Shown here: piece after piece, positions 1-8,843 of the stretch
How the letters are laid out: each line of letters opens with the position of its first letter
Position numbering within the stretch: the stretch's first letter is position 1
DNA from: Bacteroidales bacterium
GTDB taxonomy: Bacteria; Bacteroidota; Bacteroidia; Bacteroidales; P3
Length of the DNA: 44,514 nucleotides
Direction of reading: 5' to 3'
NCBI GenBank assembly: GCA_017439185.1
Contig: JAFRTM010000027.1
Location: 1 to 44,514 of the forward strand
The notes under the pieces: generated by a model
Seen by the model: only the letters and a program-made list of their open reading frames with translations
Told to the model about the DNA's origin: nothing
The model's database searches: none
Translations under genes and position numbers: made by a program

Positions 1-3000
1 CGTAGGCGATGCCAGCCTTGTTGACGGCATAAGCCCTCACATAATATGTGGTGTTGGGTTGCAGGCCTGTCATCGTGCAGCTATATGAGCCTGTGCCGTT
101 GCCTTCCAGTTGACTGCTGCCGGCGAGGGTCGGGTTGTGGCCGGTGCTCCAGCAGATTCCGCGGCTGCTGACGAGGGCTCCGCCGCCGTCGCCGGTCACC
201 TCGCAGGCAACCGTGGCTGTGGCCTGCGTGCCGCTTACGCTCACGGTGACCACCGTGGGCACACTATATGTGCTCTCTTCTCCCATCACCAATCTAACAC
301 TTTCTCCGCTACGTCTATAGGAATTGCCGACGTTCACTGTGCTGCTCGACACCTGAACTCTTGCCACTCGCGAGTCGTCGGTGCCTCGTGTAGAACTGAG
401 ATAGTAGCCGCAGCTGCCGGCCTCGCTGACCGAAGTGCCGCTGCGCCAGCCGCCTGCCGGCAGGAACACCGCTCCGGCGTCCTGCATAAGAGTCCAGTTG
501 TCGGCTGTGTAGCTGTTGGCAAAGCCTAAGGTGGCATTGTTGATATTGATTGGTTGTGTCACCTCGGTGGGATGGCTGTAGGTGTCGGGGAACAATATTA
601 TTCCGCTCTTGCCGTTGACGGTTGCCTTGGCAAAGCGGGCGTTGGCCACACCGTTCACCGTAGAGGCGCTGCGGGAGAACAGCAGATAGTTCCACTCGTC
701 CTGCGTCATGGTGCGCCACATCTGCGGCGTGTCGCCTCCGTTGGAGATGGCGTTGAACACGCCCCAGTCGGCGTTAGCGTAGGCTCCGGTCAGGTCGTTG
801 TCCGGGCTTCCGCCGGGGTAATAGTCTGAGCTGGCCGTACTCGTAGCATAAGGCTGATAGGCGGTGGCACCGCTGTTCCATCCGCTCGTACCCCAACAGA
901 AGAGGTCAATCCAGCCGGTATAGGTTGACGAGATGCTGCCGTTGTTTGTTCCTCTGAAGTCATACTGGTTTTCGGCGAAGCGGAAGGTGCCGCTCTGAGA
1001 GCCTCCTGTGGCCACGGCATGGCTGCCGGTGGTGGTGTACTGCAGGTTGCCTCTCGAGAACTTCACCGTGTTGTTGGCGCTCACCGAGAACAGCGAGCCG
1101 ATGGCGCCGTTGGCATCTATGCTGCCCGCTATCTCGCCTGTGGTCAGCTGCACCTCGTTGCCGTAGGCTGTGCCCGTCCGGTTGGTGGCGTAGGCTCTTA
1201 TATAATATGTCGTATTGGGGCGCAGGTTGCCGAGGAGCACTTCGTAGCTGCCCATGCCGGTGCCGTTGGCTACTGCCGTGTCGGCGAGGGTCGGGTTGGG
1301 GCTGGTGCTCCAGCATATTCCGCGGCCGGTGACAGCTGTGCCGCCTCCGTCGTAGGTAACTTCGCCCGTGACCTGCACCGAGCCCGACGAGAGCTGCACC
1401 GCAGCCGTGGTCACCGTAGGCAGGTCGTATTCTGTCACATCGCCCATCACCAGACGCACACTCTCGCCGTTGCGTCGGTAATAGTTGTTTTGTGCCACAA
1501 GGGCGCTCGAGGTGAACTGCACACCGCTGGCGTTGCTCGACTCCGTCCCCTTGGTGGACGACCAGTAGTCACCATAGGAGGCCACCTCGTTGACCGTCGT
1601 GCCGTTGCGCCAGCCTGCCGCAGGCAGGAACACCGCTCCGGCATCCTCCATCTGCACCCACTCGTTAGCCGTGTAGCTTCTGCCGGTGAATGCTGCGCCG
1701 GCATTGTTGATATTGGCTGGCAGGGCAAGCTCGGAAGGATGGGTATAGTTGTCGGAGAACAGTATCAATCCGGGCACCCCGTTCACCTTGGCTTTGGCGA
1801 AGCGTGCGTTGGCTGTGCCGTTCACCGTCGAGGCATTGCGGGTGAAGAGCAGGTAGCGCCACTCCTCGTAGGTCATCGTGCGCCACATCTGCGGCGTGTT
1901 GCCTCCGTTGGAGATGGCGTTGAACACGCCCCAGTCGGCGTTGGCATAGCTGTCCGTCAGCCCGTTCTCTTCCGATCCGCCGGGGGTGTAATCGGTCGAC
2001 GAGGTGGAGCTGGAATAGGGAGCATAGGCCGTAGCTCCGCTGTTCCATCCGCTGGTGCCCCAACAGAAGAGGTCGATCCAGCCGGTATAGGTTGACGAGA
2101 TGCTGCTGTTGCTAGAACCCACATAGTTGTACTGCTTCTCGGCAAAGCGGAAGGTGCCGACGGCCGTGCCTCCTATCGCCACGGCATGCGTGCCGGTGGT
2201 GGTGTACTGCAGGTTGCCTTTCGAGAACTTTACCGTGTTGTTGGCGCTTACCGAGAACTCCAGGATGGTGGCACCGTTGCCGTCAATGCCGCCTGCCACG
2301 GTGCCGGTGGTTATCTCCACCTCGTCGCCGTAGGCTGTGCCGGCCACATTGGTGGCATAGGCCCTAAAGTAATATGTGGTGTTAGACTGCAGGCTACCCA
2401 TCACGCTGGCAAAAGACCCCACTCCTGTGCCGTTGCTGGTGTGCGGGTCGGAGAGCGTGGGATTGTGGCTAGTGCTGTAGCACACTCCCCGTGCGGAGAT
2501 GCTGGCTCCGCCTCCGTCGTAGGTCACCTCGCCTCCGCCGGCCACCGAGCCCGACGACAGATTGGTTGCGGCGGCAGTGGTGACCGTAGGCAGCGCATAG
2601 GTGGTCACCTCGCCCTTCACCAGTCTCACACTCTCGCCGTTGCGGCGATAGTGGTTGTTTTTCATCTCCAACAGGCTGGATGTTGCATTGAAACTTTGGG
2701 CTATCGAGTCGGTCGCCCCGTGGGTCGATGTCCAGTAATCGGCCGAACTGCCTGCATCGCTGACCGAAGTGCCGTAACGCCAGCCGCCTGCCGGCAGGAA
2801 CACTGCTCCGGCATCCTGCATCATCACCCAGTCGGTCGCGGTGTAGCTGTTGCCGCCATAGCCTGCCGTGGCGTTGTTTATATTGGCCGGCATCGTCAGC
2901 TCGGTCGGGTGGCTGTATGTGTCGGGGAAGATTATTATTCCGCTATTGCTGTTGACTGTCGCCTTGGCGAAGCGGGCGTCGGCCGTGCCGTTCACCGACG

Positions 3001-6000
3001 AGGCGCTACGGGAGAATAGCAGGTAGTACCACTCGTCCCTCGTCATGGTGCGCCATATGCCGGGCTGGTTGCCGCCGTTTTCTATGGCGTTGAATATTCC
3101 CCAGTCGGCGTTGGCGTTGGCTCCGGTCAGGTCGTTGGCATAGCTGCCGCCCACTGTGTATCCCACATAGTTGTTGGCGCTGCCGTAGGGCTGGTACACG
3201 GTGGCTCCGCTGTTCCAGCCGCTGGTGCCCCAGCCGAAGAGGTCTATGTATCCCGTATAGCTTGACGAGATGCTGCCGTTGTATGTTCCCCTGAAGTCAT
3301 ATTGGTTTTCGGCAAAGCGGAAGGTGCCGCCCTGAGTGCCTCCTGTGGCTACGCTGTGGCTGCCGGCGGTGGTGTACTGCAGGTTGCCTTTCGAGAACTG
3401 CACCGTGTTGGTCTCGCTCACCGAGAAGTGGGCATTGGTAGCCCCGATGCTGTCTATGCCTCCGGCTATCTCGCCTGTGGTCACCTCCAGCACCTCGCCA
3501 TATCCTACGCTGTCGCAGTTTCTGGCATAGGCCCTGATATAGTAAGTGGTATTGGGTCGGTTGTTGTAAAAGGTGGTAGTGAACGTGCCCAGCCCCGAGC
3601 CCCTCTCTGTGGAGCGGTCGTCCAGGGTTGGCGTCGGGTTGGTACGGCTCCAGCAGAAGCCTCTTTCCGTCACATCGGTGCCGCCTCCGTCGCTTGTGAC
3701 CTCGCCTTCGGCCAGTATCGACCCGGACGACAGCAGCGTGGCCGAGGTGGTCACCACCGTCGGCGCGCCATACACCGTCACGCCGCCCATCACCAGCCTC
3801 ACGCTCTGCCCATTGTAGCGATAGTGTGTGGTTGACAGCTCGCACTCACTTGAGGTGAACTTCAAGGCTGAGGCTCTCCCGGCCTCGCTCCCCTTGGTTG
3901 ACGACCAATAGTCGCCGTTAGCCGTGGCGGAATATACCGACGTGCCTTGCCTGTATCCCGCCACCGGCAGGAATATGGCTCCGGAGTCTTCTATCGCTAT
4001 CCACTGGTCGGAACTATAGACGTTACCCGTGAACGCCGCGGAGGCGTTGTTTATGTTGGTCGGCAGGGCCTGCTCCGCCGGGTGGTTGTAGTGGTCGGGG
4101 AATATTATCAGGCCTTGCACGTTGGCCACCTTGGCCTTGGCAAAGCGGGCGTTGGCTGTCCCGTTCACCGTCGAGGCGCTGCGGGAGAATAGCAGGTAGT
4201 TCCACTCGTCTTTCGTCATCGTGCGCCACATCTCCGGTGCGTTGCCGCCGTTGCTTATCCCGTTGAACACTCCCCAGTCGGCGTTGACATAGGTACCTGT
4301 CAGGTTGCTGTCCGTAGTGCCGCCGGGATAGTAGTTGGAGGCGGTGCTCGACGATGACCAAGGCGCCGTCGAGCTGGCTCCGCTGGCCCAGCCGCTGGTG
4401 CCCCAGCCGAAGAGGTCTATCCATCCTGTGTAGCTGCTCGAGATGCTGCTGTTGCCGGTGCCGATGTTCGTGTATTGGTTCTCGGCAAAACGCCAGGTGC
4501 CGCTGGCCGTGCCGGTCGCCGCGGGGTGAGTGCCGACGGTGCTGTATTGCAGGTTGCCTTTCGAAAAGTGCACCACGTTGTTTCCGCTTACCGAGAACTC
4601 GGCTATCGAGGCTCCGTTGCCGTCGAAGGCTATGCTGTTGTTGGCAACGGTCGTGAATTCCACCTCCTCGCCGTAGGCCGTGCCTCTTTGGTTGGTGGCA
4701 TAGGCTCTGACGTAATATAACGTGCCGGGGGTAAGTCCTGTCATATAGCTCGTGAACGTGCCTGTGCCGACTCCGTCGCCGGTGTGGCTGCCGCTAATAG
4801 TCGGGTTGTGGCTCGTGCTCCAGCACACTCCCCTCGCCGTCACCTCTGCCCCTCCGTCGTCGCTCACCTCGCCTCCGCATGTGGCCGAGGTCATCGCCAT
4901 GTCGCTCACCTCGCCTGTGCTCACCGTGGGCAGCTCGCTCTGCGTGGTGAAGGTCATGTCTGCGCTATAGGCCGTGCCCACACTGTTGGTGGCGTAGGCT
5001 CTCAGGTGATAGGTGGTGGTGCGCGTCAGCCCGTCTATCGTGCTGGCGAAAGTGCCGCTGCCGCTGCCGTCGGTGGTGTGGCTGTCTCCTATCGTAGGGT
5101 TCTCGCTGCTGCTCCAGCACACTCCCCGCTCCACTACCGCAGCTCCTCCGTCATTGGTCACACGGCTGCTTACCGATGCTCCGTTTACCGATGGGTTTAC
5201 GTTGACCACTATCACCGTCGGCAGTTCATACACTATCTCCTCCTCGGTCGTGAACGTACGTTCCTCGCCATAGGCCGTACCCTCGCTGTTGATGGCGTAG
5301 GCCCTGACGTAATATGTCGTGTTGTCCGTCAGTCCGGTAATGCTGCTCACGAAACTCCCTGTACCGCTGCCGTCGGTGGTGTGGCTGCCGCCGACTGTAG
5401 GGTTGGGACTCGTGCTCCAGCACACTCCCCTCGCCGTCACCGTGGCGTTGCCGTCAGAAGTAACGTTTCCTCCACACGTAGCCGAACTTGTGGTGATATT
5501 GCTCACCGCCGCAGTTGTCACCGTCGGCAGTTCATACACTATCTCCTCCTCGGTCGTGAACGTACGTTCCTCGCCATAGGCCGTACCCTCGCTGTTGGTG
5601 GCATAGGCCCTGACGTAATATGTCGTGTTGTCCGTCAGCCCGCTGATGGAGCTGGTAAACGAGCCTGTGCCGTTGCCGTCTGTGGTGTGGCTGCCGCCGA
5701 CTGTAGGGTTGGGACTCGTGCTCCAGCACACTCCTCTCGCCGTCACCGCAGCGTTGCCGTCAGAGGTAACGTTTCCTCCACACGTAGCCGAACTTGTAGT
5801 GATATTGCTCACCGCCGCCGTCGTCACCGTCGGCAACTCCAAAGGTGGCATATTGTCAGTAAACACAAGCTCTATAAGCTCATCCACCATCTGCACCTGC
5901 GTCACAGGCTCACAGATGGCATCGGTCGCTATTCCTACATACGTCATAATATCGCCCACCTCGAAATCTCCCTCAGCCACTGCTTTGGGCAAAGCGAGCA

Positions 6001-6517
6001 TCTCTGTACTGGCCCTCACCTCTATGCGATTATCGCCGCCGTTCCCTTTATTCACCAGCTTCGTAACCCAACGCTGCGATGAGGTATTCACCGTGAGGAA
6101 AGCCACCTGCGGCTCCGCCAGCTGTATTGCCAGCTGGTGCCTCCCTGCCAAAAGTGTAAGTTCCTTGGTAACAACCGGTTGGCCCGTAATGCGTACTATC
6201 TCTATGGTAACCCTTTCGGCCTCTGCCAATGTCAGCGTGGCAGTGGAATTGCCCACGAACGGGTTGGGCGTCACAGGCGAGAGGCCGCTGACTGCCCCCT
6301 CCGCCGTCTCTATACCCTGCGTAAGGTTCAACACAAGCGTGGTGTCGGGATAATTTATCGTCTGCTCCCAACCTCTTGTGAGGTTCTGTATGTGTACACC
6401 GGTAAACGGGTGATATAACCCGTCTGGCGTCCGCCCGGTAAACTTGACGGTGATACTCTGCCCCACTAACGACAAAGCCGAAAACAAAACCATTGATAAC
6501 AAAACAAATCTTCTCAT
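1..6517 (-). CDS. Giant secreted modular repeat protein (Fn3-like and FISUMP-like modules), C-terminus cut by window edge
   Basis: One open frame runs from ATG at 6517 to the left edge, giving 2172 codons with no stop; the frame was checked near both ends and at several internal points. Residues 1-21 are a signal peptide (MRRFVLLS...). Residues about 80-145 resemble a type IX secretion sorting domain (TPNPF...TLTLAEAERVTIEIVRITG), oddly placed at the N-terminus. Four Fn3-like repeats of about 102 residues follow (about 226-626; motifs RGVCWSTSPNPT and YYVRAYATNSEGTAYG). After that, modules of about 285 residues alternate with single Fn3-like repeats, four times over. Each large module carries VKFSKGNLQY, GWIDLFGWGTSGW, NADWGVFNAISNGG, MWRTMT and RNGESVRLV, which resembles the FISUMP or C-type-lectin-like fold. 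The protein is probably an exported adhesin or surface protein; ligand and true length are unknown. The module family assignment is by eye and the function is inferred. Confidence 0.85.
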   Translation of the reverse strand, partial: MRRFVLLSMVLFSALSLVGQSITVKFTGRTPDGLYHPFTGVHIQNLTRGWEQTINYPDTTLVLNLTQGIETAEGAVSGLSPVTPNPFVGNSTATLTLAEAERVTIEIVRITGQPVVTKELTLLAGRHQLAIQLAEPQVAFLTVNTSSQRWVTKLVNKGNGGDNRIEVRASTEMLALPKAVAEGDFEVGDIMTYVGIATDAICEPVTQVQMVDELIELVFTDNMPPLELPTVTTAAVSNITTSSATCGGNVTSDGNAAVTARGVCWSTSPNPTVGGSHTTDGNGTGSFTSSISGLTDNTTYYVRAYATNSEGTAYGEERTFTTEEEIVYELPTVTTAAVSNITTSSATCGGNVTSDGNATVTARGVCWSTSPNPTVGGSHTTDGSGTGSFVSSITGLTDNTTYYVRAYAINSEGTAYGEERTFTTEEEIVYELPTVIVVNVNPSVNGASVSSRVTNDGGAAVVERGVCWSSSENPTIGDSHTTDGSGSGTFASTIDGLTRTTTYHLRAYATNSVGTAYSADMTFTTQSELPTVSTGEVSDMAMTSATCGGEVSDDGGAEVTARGVCWSTSHNPTISGSHTGDGVGTGTFTSYMTGLTPGTLYYVRAYATNQRGTAYGEEVEFTTVANNSIAFDGNGASIAEFSVSGNNVVHFSKGNLQYSTVGTHPAATGTASGTWRFAENQYTNIGTGNSSISSSYTGWIDLFGWGTSGWASGASSTAPWSSSSTASNYYPGGTTDSNLTGTYVNADWGVFNGISNGGNAPEMWRTMTKDEWNYLLFSRSASTVNGTANARFAKAKVANVQGLIIFPDHYNHPAEQALPTNINNASAAFTGNVYSSDQWIAIEDSGAIFLPVAGYRQGTSVYSATANGDYWSSTKGSEAGRASALKFTSSECELSTTHYRYNGQSVRLVMGGVTVYGAPTVVTTSATLLSSGSILAEGEVTSDGGGTDVTERGFCWSRTNPTPTLDDRSTERGSGLGTFTTTFYNNRPNTTYYIRAYARNCDSVGYGEVLEVTTGEIAGGIDSIGATNAHFSVSETNTVQFSKGNLQYTTAGSHSVATGGTQGGTFRFAENQYDFRGTYNGSISSSYTGYIDLFGWGTSGWNSGATVYQPYGSANNYVGYTVGGSYANDLTGANANADWGIFNAIENGGNQPGIWRTMTRDEWYYLLFSRSASSVNGTADARFAKATVNSNSGIIIFPDTYSHPTELTMPANINNATAGYGGNSYTATDWVMMQDAGAVFLPAGGWRYGTSVSDAGSSADYWTSTHGATDSIAQSFNATSSLLEMKNNHYRRNGESVRLVKGEVTTYALPTVTTAAATNLSSGSVAGGGEVTYDGGGASISARGVCYSTSHNPTLSDPHTSNGTGVGSFASVMGSLQSNTTYYFRAYATNVAGTAYGDEVEITTGTVAGGIDGNGATILEFSVSANNTVKFSKGNLQYTTTGTHAVAIGGTAVGTFRFAEKQYNYVGSSNSSISSTYTGWIDLFCWGTSGWNSGATAYAPYSSSTSSTDYTPGGSEENGLTDSYANADWGVFNAISNGGNTPQMWRTMTYEEWRYLLFTRNASTVNGTANARFAKAKVNGVPGLILFSDNYTHPSELALPANINNAGAAFTGRSYTANEWVQMEDAGAVFLPAAGWRNGTTVNEVASYGDYWSSTKGTESSNASGVQFTSSALVAQNNYYRRNGESVRLVMGDVTEYDLPTVTTAAVQLSSGSVQVTGEVTYDGGGTAVTGRGICWSTSPNPTLADTAVANGTGMGSYEVLLGNLRPNTTYYIRAYATNRTGTAYGNEVQLTTGEIAGSIDANGAIGSLFSVSANNTVKFSRGNLQYTTTGSHAVATGGSQSGTFRFAENQYDFRGTNNGSISSTYTGWIDLFCWGTSGWNSGATAYQPYATSTASSDYYPGGSPDNDLTGAYANADWGVFNAISNGGDTPQMWRTMTQDEWNYLLFSRSASTVNGVANARFAKATVNGKSGIILFPDTYSHPTEVTQPININNATLGFANSYTADNWTLMQDAGAVFLPAGGWRSGTSVSEAGSCGYYLSSTRGTDDSRVARVQVSSSTVNVGNSYRRSGESVRLVMGEESTYSVPTVVTVSVSGTQATATVACEVTGDGGGALVSSRGICWSTGHNPTLAGSSQLEGNGTGSYSCTMTGLQPNTTYYVRAYAVNKAGIAY
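285..4640 (-). repeat. Four tandem coding modules of about 1.17 kb (FISUMP-like plus Fn3-like)
   Basis: The same block recurs with a period of about 1166-1170 bp. Landmarks such as the codons for FRFAENQY occur near 4480, 3310, 2140 and 970. The large modules lie at about 3775-4640, 2605-3465, 1430-2300 and 285-1125, separated by about 300-bp Fn3-like units. Copies are diverged but keep long conserved tracts, so recombination between them is possible. Confidence 0.8.
5222..5833 (-). repeat. Two nearly identical 306-bp tandem units (102 codons each)
   Basis: About 70 bases starting at 5222 recur with no visible change at 5528, and most of the remaining unit matches to about 5833. Each unit encodes one complete Fn3-like repeat, so a gain or loss of one unit keeps the frame. 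The near-identity implies a recent duplication or ongoing homogenisation. Confidence 0.85.
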
Positions 6518-6586
6518 ATTCGCGACATTTATATGACAATTAGACGATGATTTACACAAAATATTACAAAAGGCAAAAATTTTTTG

Positions 6587-6594
6587 CAAAAATA
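6587..6594 (-). promoter_or_regulatory. Candidate -7 box (TATTTTTG) of the giant repeat gene
   Basis: The minus strand reads TATTTTTG, matching the Bacteroidetes TAnnTTTG -7 consensus, 70 nt upstream of the ATG at 6517. No clear TTTG -33 element sits at the usual distance, so this rests on the -7 box alone. Confidence 0.45.
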
Positions 6595-6688
6595 CACATT
6601 TTTTTCTTCCCCACCATTTTTTTATAAATTATTGCATATTTCTTAACAAAAAAATCCGCCATACCCGATCCCCAACCCTCCAAAAAAC

Positions 6689-6716
6689 TGACCACTGACC
6701 ACTGGCTACTGGCCAC
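6689..6716 (+). repeat. Array with 7-bp period (TGACCAC-type units)
   Basis: Four consecutive heptamers: TGACCAC, TGACCAC, TGGCTAC, TGGCCAC. The array is intergenic and heads composite element copy A. Confidence 0.8.
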
Positions 6717-6965
6717 TAAATTAACCTTAGACTTACAATAGAGTTGATACCTACTTATGTGCTCTTTACCAGCAATTTAGTATTTGCCAAAAATCACCCC
6801 TCCTCCAACTTTTGATCAAAAAAAATTTACTTTATGTAAACACCGTATAATCAGACCATTAATCCTAATTTTAACACTTTTCTCCCTTTCCTGTCTTTTT
6901 TCCTCCTCCCACACAATATTTTCCTCTCTTTTCCGTTATATTTTGTCTAAATCTGACCCACCCCT
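6689..6965 (+). repeat. Composite intergenic repeat, copy A (heptamer array plus conserved element)
   Basis: After the heptamer array come ATTAACC, ACTT, ATAGAGTTGATACCTAC (6739-6753 region), CAGCAATTTA, a C-rich tract with CCTCC, an A8 run (about 6818-6826) and ACACAATATTTT (6911-6922). A related series in the same order and relative orientation occurs on the minus strand at 24661-24890. The last part of copy A abuts the start of the U32 gene, so this spacer may double as its leader. A 70-85-bp segment after the A-run has no counterpart in copy B. No ORF and no known RNA family was recognised. Confidence 0.6.
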
Positions 6966-8843
6966 ATGACCCCCATCGAACTCCTCGCCCCGGCACGCAA
7001 CCTCTCCCAAGGCATCTCCGCCGTCAACCACGGCGCCGACGCCCTCTACATCGGTGCCCCCTCCTTCGGTGCTCGTGCCGCTGCCACCAACTCTCTCTCC
7101 GACATCGAACAACTCGTCCGCTACGCCCATCTCTACCGCGCCCGTGTTTACGTCACCGTCAATACTCTCCTCTTTGACAATGAGTTAGAGCCGGCAGCCA
7201 AGCTCATTCGTCAACTCTACAACCTCGGCGTGGACGCCATCATCCTCCAGGATCTCGGTCTCCTCCTCGCCGACCTCCCTCCAATACCGCTCCACGCCTC
7301 CACCCAGTGCCACTGCTTCGACCCCGCACGCATCGGCTTCCTCCAGCAGGTGGGCTTCCAACGGGCCATCCTCGCACGCGAGACCTCACTGTCTGAAATC
7401 AACGCCATACACAACGCAACTTCCATAGAATTAGAGGCTTTCGTCCACGGAGCCCTCTGCGTCTCTTTCAGCGGACGCTGCTACCTCAGCCAATACCTCA
7501 CCTCGCGCAGCGGCAATCGCGGCCAATGTGCCCAGCCCTGCCGGTCCCAATGGGATTTACTCGACGAGAAAGGCACTATCTTACATAGAAACAAGCACTT
7601 ACTGAGTCTCCGCGACTTCAACGCTTCGCAGCACCTCTCCCAACTCATCAACGCCGGCGTCACCTCGTTCAAGATAGAAGGCCGCCTCAAGGACGACGCC
7701 TACGTCCGCAACATCACTGCCTATTACCGCTCGCTCCTCGACGGCATCCTCAACGGCAATCCCGACCTGATTCCTTCGTCGTCAGGCAGTACCACTCTCT
7801 TCTTCTCTCCCGACCCCTCCCGTACCTTCAACCGCGGCTTCACCACCTACTTCCTCGACGGACGCCCCGACCGTCTCACCACCGACTCCACACAAAAGAG
7901 CATAGGCAAACAAATCGGTAAAGTACTTAAAATCAATGCTAAAAGCCTTACAGTCTCCACTTCCGAACCTCTACACACGGGCGACGGCCTCTGCTATCTG
8001 TCTAATAATGAGCTACAAGGCTTCGCCGTCAATCGCGTAAACATCATACAATCAGACACGTCTTTCTTACAGGAAATCAACGCCCCGCCCTCCTGCCCTC
8101 CCGCACCGGGCACTCCCCTGTTCCGCAACCACGATATCGCCTTCTCCCGTCTCCTTCAGGGCAACTCCGCTGAACGTAAGATTCCCGTCTCTATGACTCT
8201 ATCTGTCATGGAATCAGGCCTCTCTCTCCTTGTCTCCGACTCCGACGGCTTCTCGGCGTCTGCCTCCACCGACTGCCCACTCTCCCCGGCCAAAGACCCC
8301 TCTAAAGCTGCGCAACAAGCATACAATCAGCTCTCTAAGCTCGGCGACTCGCCCTTCTCTCTCCTCTCCCTCTCGGCCGACAACTGCTCACTCTCCGACT
8401 TCTTCATCCCCGCGTCTGTCCTCAACGCTCTTCGCCGCGCCGCTGTGGAAAAACTCTCCCAAGCCCGCCAAAAATCCAAGCCAACACCTGATTGCCAGCG
8501 TGTTGTCCCCACTACACCTCTTCCCTACCCCGTCTCGGAACCCTCCTCTTCTCTCGGCATAACCAACCACCTGTCCGAGCAGTTCTACCGACTACACGGC
8601 GTCTCTGACATTGAATATAGTGTAGAGAAAACTCAACAGTTTGATTCTAAACCCCTTATGACTACTCGCTATTGCCTACGCTTCGAGCTCGGCATCTGCC
8701 TACGCAAAAATCCTGACTATAAAGGCCCTCTCTTCCTCAAGAACAACCGCTCTCTTCTGCGGGCCGACTTCGACTGTAAGAACTGCCTGATGCGTCTCTA
8801 CGCCGTCAAGAACACCACTGTGCCACCAACACCTGAGCGGTGA
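6966..8843 (+). CDS. Peptidase U32 family protein, probable 23S rRNA hydroxycytidine synthase (RlhA-like)
   Basis: The 625-residue protein starts MTPIELLAPARNLSQG and contains the U32 family signature EAFVHGALCVSFSGRCYLSQ near residues 159-178, followed by GNRGQCAQPCR. The length fits the RlhA/YdcP branch, which hydroxylates C2501 of 23S rRNA; other U32 members act in ubiquinone synthesis or are secreted collagenases. There is no signal peptide, so it is cytoplasmic. C-terminal cysteines (ELGICLRK, FDCKNCLMRLY) could ligate a metal or Fe-S cluster. The coding strand is strikingly C-rich (C 23, G 9 in 8281-8340) although the gene lies on the + strand. Its 3' end overlaps the convergent aspartate kinase gene by 38 bp. 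The family is certain; the RlhA role is inferred. Confidence 0.85.
   Translation: MTPIELLAPARNLSQGISAVNHGADALYIGAPSFGARAAATNSLSDIEQLVRYAHLYRARVYVTVNTLLFDNELEPAAKLIRQLYNLGVDAIILQDLGLLLADLPPIPLHASTQCHCFDPARIGFLQQVGFQRAILARETSLSEINAIHNATSIELEAFVHGALCVSFSGRCYLSQYLTSRSGNRGQCAQPCRSQWDLLDEKGTILHRNKHLLSLRDFNASQHLSQLINAGVTSFKIEGRLKDDAYVRNITAYYRSLLDGILNGNPDLIPSSSGSTTLFFSPDPSRTFNRGFTTYFLDGRPDRLTTDSTQKSIGKQIGKVLKINAKSLTVSTSEPLHTGDGLCYLSNNELQGFAVNRVNIIQSDTSFLQEINAPPSCPPAPGTPLFRNHDIAFSRLLQGNSAERKIPVSMTLSVMESGLSLLVSDSDGFSASASTDCPLSPAKDPSKAAQQAYNQLSKLGDSPFSLLSLSADNCSLSDFFIPASVLNALRRAAVEKLSQARQKSKPTPDCQRVVPTTPLPYPVSEPSSSLGITNHLSEQFYRLHGVSDIEYSVEKTQQFDSKPLMTTRYCLRFELGICLRKNPDYKGPLFLKNNRSLLRADFDCKNCLMRLYAVKNTTVPPTPER

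Noticed and set aside
1019-6353. Several open frames on the + strand (for example 1019-2095, 4784-6082, 5625-6353)
   Set aside because: They lie antisense to the repeat protein, have no recognisable domains, and only echo its repeats. The minus frame is continuous and shows clear modules.
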